The notes below the pieces were generated by a model. It was not told the DNA's origin. It did no database searches and saw only the letters and a program-made list of their open reading frames with translations. From NCBI GenBank assembly GCA_001797845.1, contig MGQN01000035.1, positions 54,589 through 90,918 of the forward strand: a stretch of DNA of 36,330 nt, read 5' to 3'. How positions within the stretch are numbered: position 1 is the first letter of the stretch; every line of letters starts with the position of its first letter. The position numbers and the translations under genes are program-made. Below are positions 13,956 through 22,064 of the stretch, in pieces. Source of the stretch: Deltaproteobacteria bacterium RBG_16_44_11 (lineage in GTDB: Bacteria; Desulfobacterota; Syntrophia; Syntrophales; Smithellaceae).

Positions 13956-14509
13956 CAGGGCTTTTCAAAATGATGATAGTCTTTAGGCTGTTCGAAATTG
14001 CCGCCCCAGTGCCAGCCGCGTTTTAAGAATTCTTCAACGATAGGATGCCCGGCGCTGAAGGTTCCCGCTTTTTGCGGTTTGTAAACTGCACCTTCGGGAG
14101 CGATAACGCCATGAGGATAGATGACGGGATTTTGCACCGGATTGATATCCAGGGCGCGTCCGAAAGAGTGCAGTGATAATTTTGTGGTGCCTGCGATTAC
14201 GCGATAATTAAAACTGGAGGTGTTATTGTCGGCCATGGATTCACCATCTTGCCAGCCGTAGGCCACTATGGGAATAGCTTTGCCGAGAGGAAATTTTAAT
14301 TTTTCAATCAAAGTGAAAATTTCAGAGACATCATCTTCCAGAGAGCAATCAACGATAATTTGTCCCTGATGCCGGAGACCGTCAAAAGAGAAATAACAGA
14401 CATCCATCATTGATAAACGATCAACAATTTCCAGAGGCGCGTTTGTTCCCGCGATGGCATCGGAGAAACTAAAATCGCTATCCACAATTATATTGCCTTC
14501 GCCACTCAT
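13955..14509 (-). CDS. M15-family peptidase (D-alanyl-D-alanine carboxypeptidase-like)
   Basis: A 184-aa protein whose C-terminal half has the zinc site of M15 peptidases: SLHSFGRALDIN (His114, Asp121) and GWHWGGNFEQPKDYHHFEKP (His180). The family cuts D-Ala-D-Ala or L-Ala-D-Glu bonds in peptidoglycan; the VanY/endolysin-like branch fits best. There is no signal peptide, so it may act on cytoplasmic muropeptides or be exported by another route. The start ATG lies 13 nt after the glycosyltransferase-DUF4922 gene, so it is the last gene of that minus-strand operon. The first 75 residues have no domain I can name. Confidence 0.75.
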   Translation of the reverse strand: MSGEGNIIVDSDFSFSDAIAGTNAPLEIVDRLSMMDVCYFSFDGLRHQGQIIVDCSLEDDVSEIFTLIEKLKFPLGKAIPIVAYGWQDGESMADNNTSSFNYRVIAGTTKLSLHSFGRALDINPVQNPVIYPHGVIAPEGAVYKPQKAGTFSAGHPIVEEFLKRGWHWGGNFEQPKDYHHFEKP

Positions 14510-14522
14510 AATTAATTTCTCG

Positions 14523-16916
14523 TTACAATTCCCGGATTATTTTACTTGTTATATCTTCCGCCAGCGATACCTCCCGATAGATATCGATGATTTGTGATGC
14601 TTGCAAGCGATTAAAATCTACCAGCATTGGAGTGATGATAACTCCGGCCATATCTATCGCGCCTAATGAAACAAAAATTCTTTTTTCGCCTTCAAGAAAG
14701 AAGGCATCAGGACGATGTTTCTGCCGCAGAAATATTATCAGCCGCCAGGTGTCGTTTTCATAAATACAAAGAATATTGAGCATTGGTTCGCCCTTTGTTT
14801 GAAGCATTCTTTGTGCAATATTAATAAAGCGCGTAAACTGTTCTTGCAATGATTTTTCATTTTTTCCGTCCATCATAACTACGGAACGGTCGAGTTTTTC
14901 TTCGGTGTAAACTTTTACGCCGGATATTTCTTTAATCGGAGATATAGTCTCGGAAGTTTCTATAAAAGGCAGTGCGTTTTTGGGAATTGCTTGTAAATGC
15001 AAATGATCGGGAGCCGATGCTCCGCAAGCGGGGCCGTTATAAAATACTGTAAAGTGAGGAGATAAGTCCCGAGCCATGTTCGTGAGCAAAATTAATGATG
15101 CGGCAATTGCTTGCGGTTGGTGGTGCAGATTGACAATAGTAAAGTGCTTATCGAAAATAGGCGCCGGGTTGCAAAGGATGAGATAATCCCTCCGGTATAA
15201 TATTCCCCGCTGCTGTATGGGAAGATTATCGATACACAAAAAGCAAAGTCTGTTTTTGATTGATTCCCGGTCAACGGCGGCGCCTGAGCTTACGGCGCGC
15301 TGAGGATTGAATTGCAGATCAACTTTATAGCTGCCGCAGGAAACTGAGCGCGTGCGGATATTGGCCAATTCTTGATAGGAGTGAGCAAGTCCGGGCCAGC
15401 TTTTCTTTTGTTCATCTAAAAGATTCAAACAGAGCGCGGTTAGAGGCTTTTGTTTTTTTTCAGGATATTGGGCAAAGATTCTTTTCTCCATATCTTTTTT
15501 ATTTTTGTTTAATATCTGCCGCGCTTTTATTTCTATCGTGCGGAGTTCGTCTTTATAAAAATCATTGCGGTTTTGTCTTTCAATGGAGATTACCGAATCA
15601 GTGTTTTCTCGCCAGCGGCGGCAAAGATAAATGCTCTTATAAATTCGCCCGATTTGGTATTCGCGGGATATGCGCAGAGCAACGGCATAATCTTCTCCAT
15701 AGCTGACATTGGGGAAACCTATCTCGCGGATTATGGAGGTATCGAAAGCGCGGGGAGCGCCTAATCCGTTGACACGCAGAAGGTTATTATGGCCGTTGGC
15801 TTTTGTCCACTCTTTATGGTCGATGAGCCCTGGTGGAATTTTCTTCAGGCGTCGATTGACAATTGAATAAGCGCCGACTGCCATCGCGTAATTATTCTTG
15901 CGTAAAACATCTATTATTTTTTGCAGTGTTTGCGGCGAGCTGTAAAGATCATCGGAATCAAGCTGAATCGCGTAGCGGCCGCAGTACGGCGAAAAAACTG
16001 CTTCATTCCAGCAACCGCCGATAACGAGATCGTCGCGTTTGGGAATAATGTGTTTTATTATTTTGTTCTTTCCGGCTAATTTTCTAATAATATCGGAAGT
16101 GCCATCCGAGGAATGATTATCCACAATGATAATATTAAAATCGAAATTCGTTTTTTGCGTAAGCGCGCTTTGGATGGCGTTTTTAATCGTCTCTTTGCGG
16201 TTGAGCACCGGGATGATTACGCTTGCTTCCACGGGAAAGAAATCATTAGTCGAGGGAGCTTTTTTGGTGCGCGCCTTTATATATGCCCCGGCCAATTTCA
16301 GATAATTTGTGGCAACTTTTTCCAGTTTCTTTTGCACAACGAGATTTTTTGCCGCGGCATAAGCAAAATGATTTTCTGCCGCCTTGTCTTTGTCCTCAGA
16401 TAAATCCCCTTTTTTGTTGGAAGCGATATAGAGAGACTCGGGAACATGAAAGACAGGGTAATCAATGGAAACTTTCAGGCGCAAATCGTATAGCGCGACA
16501 TTCGTATCGGAAGGCGGCGGACCGTATTTTCGCATGGTGGCGTGTATAGCACTTAAAGAAAAAAAGAAAAAATGCCCGAAATTAAAATCGTCGCGGATAC
16601 TGCCCGGTTGATAATCTATGAGCGGATGAGGGATGGAATTATTTCCCTTTTTCCAAATAAAATCTGAATAGGTAATGCCGGCGCATTTTGTTTCGGCGAG
16701 CTTAAACAATCGGCGCAAAGACAGTTCGTCGCACTTAACTGCTTTTTCATTCACTATTGCTAGTAAATACTTGCTGGATAATTTTTTCAGGAATGAAGAT
16801 AGACTCCTTATTTCCCTGAAATTCTCCTTATCGGTTGGCCAAAAGCTTGTCGCCTCTTTGTCGTTATTGACGGCTAAAAGATAGAACCGGCCAAATTTTA
16901 CGGTTGGATGCATCAT
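14523..16916 (-). CDS. family 2 glycosyltransferase fused to a HIT-like DUF4922 domain
   Basis: A 797-aa multidomain protein. Residues 1-225 are unassigned. Residues 231-440 are a GT-A glycosyltransferase: VSVIIPVLNR-like start, QLDSDD (318-323) as the DXD motif, and YGEDYAVALR (406-415). Residues about 500-797 match DUF4922: CFLC (558-561), FYNGPACGASAPDHLHLQA with the HxHxQ triad at 638-642, the signature of HIT/GalT/Ap4A phosphorylase-like nucleotidyl transfer enzymes. One chain therefore seems to combine sugar transfer with nucleotide-sugar or nucleotide cleavage. It lies between lptE and the M15 gene with gaps of 22 and 13 nt. Substrate and glycan are unknown; surface polysaccharide is an inference from lptE. 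Confidence 0.75.
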   Translation of the reverse strand: MMHPTVKFGRFYLLAVNNDKEATSFWPTDKENFREIRSLSSFLKKLSSKYLLAIVNEKAVKCDELSLRRLFKLAETKCAGITYSDFIWKKGNNSIPHPLIDYQPGSIRDDFNFGHFFFFSLSAIHATMRKYGPPPSDTNVALYDLRLKVSIDYPVFHVPESLYIASNKKGDLSEDKDKAAENHFAYAAAKNLVVQKKLEKVATNYLKLAGAYIKARTKKAPSTNDFFPVEASVIIPVLNRKETIKNAIQSALTQKTNFDFNIIIVDNHSSDGTSDIIRKLAGKNKIIKHIIPKRDDLVIGGCWNEAVFSPYCGRYAIQLDSDDLYSSPQTLQKIIDVLRKNNYAMAVGAYSIVNRRLKKIPPGLIDHKEWTKANGHNNLLRVNGLGAPRAFDTSIIREIGFPNVSYGEDYAVALRISREYQIGRIYKSIYLCRRWRENTDSVISIERQNRNDFYKDELRTIEIKARQILNKNKKDMEKRIFAQYPEKKQKPLTALCLNLLDEQKKSWPGLAHSYQELANIRTRSVSCGSYKVDLQFNPQRAVSSGAAVDRESIKNRLCFLCIDNLPIQQRGILYRRDYLILCNPAPIFDKHFTIVNLHHQPQAIAASLILLTNMARDLSPHFTVFYNGPACGASAPDHLHLQAIPKNALPFIETSETISPIKEISGVKVYTEEKLDRSVVMMDGKNEKSLQEQFTRFINIAQRMLQTKGEPMLNILCIYENDTWRLIIFLRQKHRPDAFFLEGEKRIFVSLGAIDMAGVIITPMLVDFNRLQASQIIDIYREVSLAEDITSKIIREL

Positions 16917-16938
16917 GGCTAATCAGGCAACACTTGGG

Positions 16939-17475
16939 CTAAAATCCCGCCATCATGAGGTTAAAAGCTTTCTCCGCCGTGTCGTTGGCTAATTTAGTAA
17001 GAGCGTTTTTTCGAATTATGGGGAACAAATTAATATTATCTTCCAGGGTGTATTCAACGGTGCCATTTATATTCTTCGAACTCCAGATAATTTTGCCGCT
17101 TTCCCGTTCACGGAAAGTCAATTCTAAAGTAACTGTCGCTCGTTCTTCCGCGGCCAGAGTGTTGGCTCGATAAGAAAGAGCGATAGTATTATAATTAAGA
17201 ATAGTTCCCTTAATTATCGCATCAGCCGCTTCCGTGCTTCCCACAACTTTCAAGCGGCTGTATTGAATAAGTTGGTTGATGAATGCTGTCCGGACATAAT
17301 TTTCAATTTCGGCCTGTGCCGTTTTATTTCCGAAAGATTCGACATAAACTTTTTGAATGCGTTTGTCGATGTAATTTCCTTGCGGTGCGAAAGAATAGCC
17401 GCAGCACAAAAATGGAAGGGTGGCAAAGCAAACGAAAATGGTTCTTATGATATTTTTCCAGTTTAATTTTTTCAT
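16939..17475 (-). CDS. lptE: LPS-assembly lipoprotein LptE
   Basis: A 178-aa lipoprotein. The signal peptide spans about residues 1-24 with a hydrophobic core IIRTIFVCFATLPFL followed by CCGYSFAP. The CGYxF context after the lipidated Cys is characteristic of LptE. The C-terminal half alternates strands and ends in helices (ALTKLANDTAEKAFNLMMAGF), as in the family. LptE plugs the LptD barrel in the outer membrane and delivers LPS to the surface, which confirms a diderm host. It starts 29 nt after leuS, an arrangement (leuS-lptE) also seen in E. coli. Confidence 0.88.
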   Translation of the reverse strand: MKKLNWKNIIRTIFVCFATLPFLCCGYSFAPQGNYIDKRIQKVYVESFGNKTAQAEIENYVRTAFINQLIQYSRLKVVGSTEAADAIIKGTILNYNTIALSYRANTLAAEERATVTLELTFRERESGKIIWSSKNINGTVEYTLEDNINLFPIIRKNALTKLANDTAEKAFNLMMAGF

Positions 17476-17504
17476 GAAAGCACCTTTTCTGATAAATTAA
17501 AATC

Positions 17505-20084
17505 TCATGAAGCAATGACGATGTTGACTAATTTGTTGGGTACGTAAATGACTTTCGCAACTTTTGCGTCTTTAATCAATGATTTTATTTTTTCGTCCGC
17601 CAGCGCGACGGCCTTGATTTTTTCCGCGTCTTCATCGACGGGCACGATCATCCGGCTGCGCAGTTTTCCGTTAATCTGAACGACAACCGTTATTTCTTCT
17701 TCGCTCGCGATTGCCTTATCATATTCCGGCCAGGAAACATCAGAAACCTCGGTTTTATTGCCCAGCATTTTCCAGAGTTCTTCCGTGATGTGCGGTACAA
17801 TCGGTGTAAGCAAAATTATGGCTGTTTCCAGCGCTTCGCGGACAACCGCCAGAGCTATTTTGTCGGTGCTTGCGGGACGCTCCAGTTGATAGATGGCGTT
17901 AACCAATTCCATGACCGCGCTGATCGCCGTATTGAAATGGAAACGGTCTTCGATGTCAATAGTTACTTTGCGGATAGTTTGGTGAGTTTTGCGCCGCAGG
18001 TTTTTCAACTCGCCTTCCAATTGATGGCTGATCGAGAGCGTTTTTATCTTTTTGATGTCTTCCCAATATTCCAAAAATATTCGCCACAGCCGGTTCAAAA
18101 AACGAAAAGAGCCTTCCACGCCCTGATCGCTCCATTCCAAATCTTTTTCCGGCGGAGCGGTAAAAAGACAGAAAATGCGCGCTGTGTCGGCGCCGTAAGT
18201 CTGGACCAGATAGTCCGGGTCAATAACATTTTTCAGTGATTTGGACATCTTTTCCGTTTTGCCGATGATTACTTCTTTTTGGCAGAGATGGCATTTTCCT
18301 TCCGCCGCTTGTTCGGGGAAAAGGTAGCCATGTTCTGTGCATTTCATTGTTTCTTTGCAAACCATGCCTTGCGTGAGGAGGTTGGTAAACGGTTCGTCCA
18401 CGCCGATAACACCAAAGTCACGCAGCATTTTGGTGTAAAAACGGGCGTAAAGTAAATGCATAATGGCGTGTTCCACGCCGCCGATATACTGGTCAACAGG
18501 CATCCAATAATCAAGTTTTTTACGGTCCAATCCCGGCTTTATATCAGTGTCTGGACTGCAGTAGCGGTCGAAATACCAGGAAGATTCTACAAAGGTATCC
18601 ATAGTGTCAGTTTCTCGTTGGGCATCATTGCCGCAATTGGGGCAAGTTGTTTCCACAAATTTTTTTAAAGCCGTAAGCGGTGAACCGCCTTCCGCGCTTA
18701 GCACTACATCGCGTGGCAACACAATGGGTAAATCCGTTTCTTTAACAGGGACAATGCCGCATTTTTTACAATTAATCATGGGAATGGGCGCCCCCCAGTA
18801 ACGTTGGCGGGAAATACCCCAGTCGCGCAGGCGGTATTGAATCGTGCGTTTGCCCCGGTCAAGCGATTCCAAGTAATCGGCGATGTTCTCCAGCGCTTTA
18901 AGATTTTCCATGCCGTCGAATTTTCCGGAGTTTACTAAAATTCCCTCCTCCGTGTAGGCCTCGGTCATTTTTTCGGCATCAAGTGTTTTACCTTTGGGCT
19001 GAATAACAACGATCAGCGGCAGATTGAATTTTTTGGCAAATTCGAAATCGCGTTGATCATGCGTGGGAACGGCCATGACACAGCCGGTGCCGTAATCGGC
19101 CAAAACAAAGTTGGTAGCGTAAATCGGCATATGCTTGCCGGTGAGAGGATTTTCGCAATAAGCCTCGAGAAAAATTCCTTCCTTTTCATAATATTCAGAA
19201 GTACGCATGAGCTTATCCTGCTTTTTGACTTTTTCCACAAACTGCCGTACATCGTTTTCGATGGCTTTACCTTTAGCCAGTTCCATAACCAGAGGAAGTT
19301 CCGCGGCGATAAGCATGAAGGTGGCGCCGAAAAGCGTATCCTGGCGCGTGGTGAATATCTTGATAGCTTTATTGGAGCCGATAAGCGGGAAATCCACTTC
19401 ACAGCCGTAGCTTTTTCCGATCCAGTTTTTCTGCATGGTGAGAACTTTTTCCGGCCAGCCGGGCAGTTTGTCGCAATATTCCAGCAATTCATCGATGTAA
19501 GCGGTTATTTTGAAAAACCATTGATCCAATGTTTTTTCGGTCACTTCCGTGGAACAGCGCCAGCACAAACCGCCTTCCACCTGTTCGTTGGCCAGAACGG
19601 TTTCGCATTTACCGCAGTAATTAACCGTGGAGCGCTTTTTGTAAGCCAAACCTTTCTCATACATCCAAAGGAAAAATAATTGTTCCCAGCGGTAATACTG
19701 CGGCTCGCAAGTGGAGACTTCCCTGTCCCAGTCATAACTGAAGCCCATGCGCTTGAGCTGTTTTTTCATGTGGGCGATATTATCGTTTGTCCATTTTAGA
19801 GGATGAATTTTATGTTCGATAGCCGCGTTTTCGGCAGGCAGCCCGAAAGCGTCCCAGCCCATCGGGTGTAAAACATTATAACCTTTCATGCGCTTATAGC
19901 GGGCGACAACGTCACCGATGGTGTAATTGCGGACATGTCCGATATGGATTTTGCCGGAAGGGTAGGGAAACATTTCCAGCAGGTAATATTTTTTCTTTTG
20001 CGGATCTTCAGTAACCTTGAAAGTTTTTTCTTTATCCCACTTCTTTTGCCATTTTTCTTCAATCTTATGCGGATCGTACTTCAT
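17505..20084 (-). CDS. leuS: leucyl-tRNA synthetase
   Basis: An 859-aa class I aminoacyl-tRNA synthetase of normal LeuRS length. Landmarks are KIHIGHVRNY (HIGH at 47-50), the CP1 editing domain with GTGCVMAVPTHDQRDFEFA, several zinc-knuckle-like Cys pairs (CGKCE, CWRC, CKKC, CPNC), and KMSKS at about residues 612-616. It charges tRNA-Leu and edits mischarged products. It heads the leuS-lptE-glycosyltransferase-M15 run. The gap to the upstream AmgK-like gene is 69 nt with no T-box-like structure seen, so expression may continue from upstream or from a weak local promoter. Confidence 0.98.
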   Translation of the reverse strand: MKYDPHKIEEKWQKKWDKEKTFKVTEDPQKKKYYLLEMFPYPSGKIHIGHVRNYTIGDVVARYKRMKGYNVLHPMGWDAFGLPAENAAIEHKIHPLKWTNDNIAHMKKQLKRMGFSYDWDREVSTCEPQYYRWEQLFFLWMYEKGLAYKKRSTVNYCGKCETVLANEQVEGGLCWRCSTEVTEKTLDQWFFKITAYIDELLEYCDKLPGWPEKVLTMQKNWIGKSYGCEVDFPLIGSNKAIKIFTTRQDTLFGATFMLIAAELPLVMELAKGKAIENDVRQFVEKVKKQDKLMRTSEYYEKEGIFLEAYCENPLTGKHMPIYATNFVLADYGTGCVMAVPTHDQRDFEFAKKFNLPLIVVIQPKGKTLDAEKMTEAYTEEGILVNSGKFDGMENLKALENIADYLESLDRGKRTIQYRLRDWGISRQRYWGAPIPMINCKKCGIVPVKETDLPIVLPRDVVLSAEGGSPLTALKKFVETTCPNCGNDAQRETDTMDTFVESSWYFDRYCSPDTDIKPGLDRKKLDYWMPVDQYIGGVEHAIMHLLYARFYTKMLRDFGVIGVDEPFTNLLTQGMVCKETMKCTEHGYLFPEQAAEGKCHLCQKEVIIGKTEKMSKSLKNVIDPDYLVQTYGADTARIFCLFTAPPEKDLEWSDQGVEGSFRFLNRLWRIFLEYWEDIKKIKTLSISHQLEGELKNLRRKTHQTIRKVTIDIEDRFHFNTAISAVMELVNAIYQLERPASTDKIALAVVREALETAIILLTPIVPHITEELWKMLGNKTEVSDVSWPEYDKAIASEEEITVVVQINGKLRSRMIVPVDEDAEKIKAVALADEKIKSLIKDAKVAKVIYVPNKLVNIVIAS

Positions 20085-20153
20085 GCCGATAACTTCTCCA
20101 AGCCAAAATAGAATGTCATTCCTTTAGCATATAGCATTTGTGCTTGCAATGCC

Positions 20154-21152
20154 TTAATGATTTTTAATAGCCGTTTCACATTGCAGCGCTAAATCATTCA
20201 GTCCTGCGAGCTTGGGAGCGTGATCGACCGCCAGCAATAAATTGGCAAGGCCGTTATCGATATGTTTAAGAAAATCCGGTTTGTTCTTTTTTAAACCCAG
20301 AAAGCCGTACGCGCCGAGGGCCTGCATGAGCCGTTGAGCGGAGGCCTCCCAAAAATGTGTGGTAAATTCATCAAGGCCATAAGGCGGTTTCCTTATTTGG
20401 TAATAAAACGAAATCAGCTCGTTTCTTTCTTTTTCGACAAAAGTAACATAAGGATCGCAAATCAGTGAACCCAGATCATAAAAGAAGTTTCCGCGACGCA
20501 TTCCCTGAAAATCAATCAGTACCGGCTGATCATTTTTAATCATAATATTTTGGGATTGAAAATCCCGATGAATAAGGCATGGCTCTGCGTTGAGCATTCT
20601 GCCGGCAAGCGCCGATAATTCATCAGCCAATTCTTTTTGGAAGATAGCCGGAAGTTTTATGTGGCAGACGACTTCCACAAAGTTTTCCCTAAAATAATTG
20701 TGTTCCCATAAATAAAGCTGGCGGTCGTATCCTTTGGCCAGTTTTAAACCGGAAGGCAGGTTGTTTGCAGGGAAAGAATGAAGACAGCGGATTTGGGTTA
20801 GCGTCTCGAAATAATAATCGCGTCGTTTTTCCCACGGCAGTGAAGCTTGTGAACATAAATCAATATCGCCCAGGTCTTCCATCAAAATAAAGTGTTGCCG
20901 CAAGTCTTGGGCAATTATCTGCGGCACAGAAATATTGATACTGGACAGAAACTTGTTGATGCCCGCCCAGTATAAGTTTTCTTTAATCTCCACGCCGTAG
21001 CGCATAAAAACAAAACTGGATTGATCCTCCGCAACGACGCGGAAAAAATCCCGGTCAGAGCCGCCTTTTTTTATTGGTGTTATCTTCGGATGGTCACTTA
21101 AGCTTAGGCGGTCGGTTAAAAATTTTCGTATTTCTTTGTTCATAAAATGCAT
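20154..21152 (-). CDS. amgK: APH-fold sugar kinase, AmgK-like (MurNAc/GlcNAc 1-kinase)
   Basis: A 332-aa aminoglycoside-phosphotransferase-fold protein. LIHRDFQSQNIMI gives the catalytic Asp197 and Asn202 and LIDFQG the metal-binding Asp214; GGSDRDFFRV (30-39) is the nucleotide loop. Alone it could be any APH-family kinase. Beside a MurU-like nucleotidyltransferase and an AmpG-like permease it most likely phosphorylates the anomeric position of MurNAc in the Pseudomonas-type peptidoglycan recycling route. Start is either ATG at 21152 or ATG at 21143; neither has a strong ribosome binding site. A palindrome and a dispersed repeat fill the gap to the upstream gene. Confidence 0.78.
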   Translation of the reverse strand: MHFMNKEIRKFLTDRLSLSDHPKITPIKKGGSDRDFFRVVAEDQSSFVFMRYGVEIKENLYWAGINKFLSSINISVPQIIAQDLRQHFILMEDLGDIDLCSQASLPWEKRRDYYFETLTQIRCLHSFPANNLPSGLKLAKGYDRQLYLWEHNYFRENFVEVVCHIKLPAIFQKELADELSALAGRMLNAEPCLIHRDFQSQNIMIKNDQPVLIDFQGMRRGNFFYDLGSLICDPYVTFVEKERNELISFYYQIRKPPYGLDEFTTHFWEASAQRLMQALGAYGFLGLKKNKPDFLKHIDNGLANLLLAVDHAPKLAGLNDLALQCETAIKNH

Positions 21153-21172
21153 AATTGAAAACTTTCAATTAT
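21151..21172. repeat. perfect short palindrome
   Basis: ATAATTGAAA and TTTCAATTAT flank a 2-nt centre: a 10-bp AT-rich inverted repeat overlapping the first bases of the AmgK-like gene and touching the neighbouring dispersed repeat. It could expose or hide the start codon as an mRNA hairpin. Confidence 0.5.
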
Positions 21173-21290
21173 GTCATTTCGAGGAGTCCGCCACGGCGGA
21201 CAACGAGAAATCTTCAATATCCCTCACTGCGTTTCGGAACAAGGATTTCTCCCGGAGTATCACCCCGCGTATGCGGGGGTCGAAATGACA
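21172..21290. repeat. 119-bp TGTCATTTCGA palindromic dispersed repeat
   Basis: Perfect 11-bp terminal inverted repeats TGTCATTTCGA (21172-21182) and TCGAAATGACA (21280-21290). Inside are a second near-match pair (GAGAAATCTT and AAGGATTTCTC), a GTCCGCC/GGCGGAC hairpin (21186-21201) and an ACCCCGC/GCGGGGGT hairpin (21262-21280). This is the widespread intergenic TCATTTCGAG repeat type. It fills the murU-amgK gap and ends 1 nt before the stop codon of the MurU-like gene, so it may attenuate transcription into amgK. Confidence 0.72.
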
Positions 21291-21291
21291 C

Positions 21292-22008
21292 TTAACTAAT
21301 GCCTGCCAAATTTAATTTATTATACTCATCAACCGTTCCCACATCGTGCCAATAACCTTCATCAATAATAATTCCGCCGATAGAGTGTGGATTTTGTCTG
21401 ATGGCTTTTATCAGGGGAATAACTATTGATTCTACATTGCCGGCCTGCAGGCGTTGTAAAAATTGCTTTTCCACAATGTAAAGACCCGCGAAAAGACAGC
21501 TCTTGATGCCTGGATTATTCAGCGTATGCCGTAAATCACAGATATAGCCGTCTTGATCAATATTGACATTAAGCAGCGGTCCTCGACTGCGCAGTGCGAG
21601 CGTCACTTCTGTTTTTAAGGCAAAATGTCTTTCCAGCAACGGCAAAATAGGCAGGTTGGTGATAATGTCGCCATTATAAACGATAATGCGTTCGTCGGCT
21701 TCAATTAAATCTTCGATATTCTTGATACCGCCCGCGGTATCCAAAAGTATTGGTTCATGCCGGAATGTGATCGGAATGCCTTGCCAGCTACCTTCAGGGA
21801 ATGCTTTCGTATATTTATCGGGGCAATGATGAGTATTGACAATGAATCTTTTAATACCGATTGTCCGCAGATGCTCCATCGCATAAGTAATAATCGGGCG
21901 TCCGCCAATTTCTAAAAGCAGCTTGGGCGTATTATCGGTGAGCGGCCTCAACCGCGTTCCCAATCCCGCCCCTAGAATGAATGCTGTTTTAATTATTTTT
22001 GTTTGCAT
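21292..22008 (-). CDS. murU: nucleotidyltransferase, MurU-like (MurNAc-1-P uridylyltransferase)
   Basis: A 238-aa GT-A-fold sugar-phosphate nucleotidyltransferase: LGAGLGTRLRPLTDNTPKLL (12-31) is the activation loop with Arg19 and Lys29, and VYNGDI (110-115) is the metal-binding segment. The short length without a hexapeptide tail fits MurU and similar enzymes rather than GlmU. In the recycling pathway MurU converts MurNAc-1-phosphate and UTP to UDP-MurNAc. The ATG at 22008 starts right at the domain; an in-frame ATG at 22053 would read through a hairpin in the intergenic region. Neighbours AmgK and AmpG support the assignment; a mannose- or glucose-1-phosphate enzyme is the alternative. Confidence 0.78.
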   Translation of the reverse strand: MQTKIIKTAFILGAGLGTRLRPLTDNTPKLLLEIGGRPIITYAMEHLRTIGIKRFIVNTHHCPDKYTKAFPEGSWQGIPITFRHEPILLDTAGGIKNIEDLIEADERIIVYNGDIITNLPILPLLERHFALKTEVTLALRSRGPLLNVNIDQDGYICDLRHTLNNPGIKSCLFAGLYIVEKQFLQRLQAGNVESIVIPLIKAIRQNPHSIGGIIIDEGYWHDVGTVDEYNKLNLAGIS

Positions 22009-22028
22009 TTTTTTTACGCTATTGTCAT

Positions 22029-22059
22029 CCCAGCAGAAGTTTACTCGGTGCATGCTGGG
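22029..22059. repeat. small inverted repeat between ampG and murU
   Basis: CCCAGCA (22029-22035) and TGCTGGG (22053-22059) form a 7-bp stem with an 18-nt loop in the 56-nt gap. The flank GTCATCCCAGC resembles the start of common intergenic repeats, so this may be a truncated copy. Confidence 0.4.
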
Positions 22060-22064
22060 CCAAA

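Noticed and set aside
17790..18239. 149-aa plus-strand frame inside leuS
   Set aside because: Antisense to the LeuRS C-terminal region; composition is typical of a shadow frame.
19053..19679. 208-aa plus-strand frame inside leuS
   Set aside because: Antisense to the LeuRS editing domain; no domain or start signal of its own.
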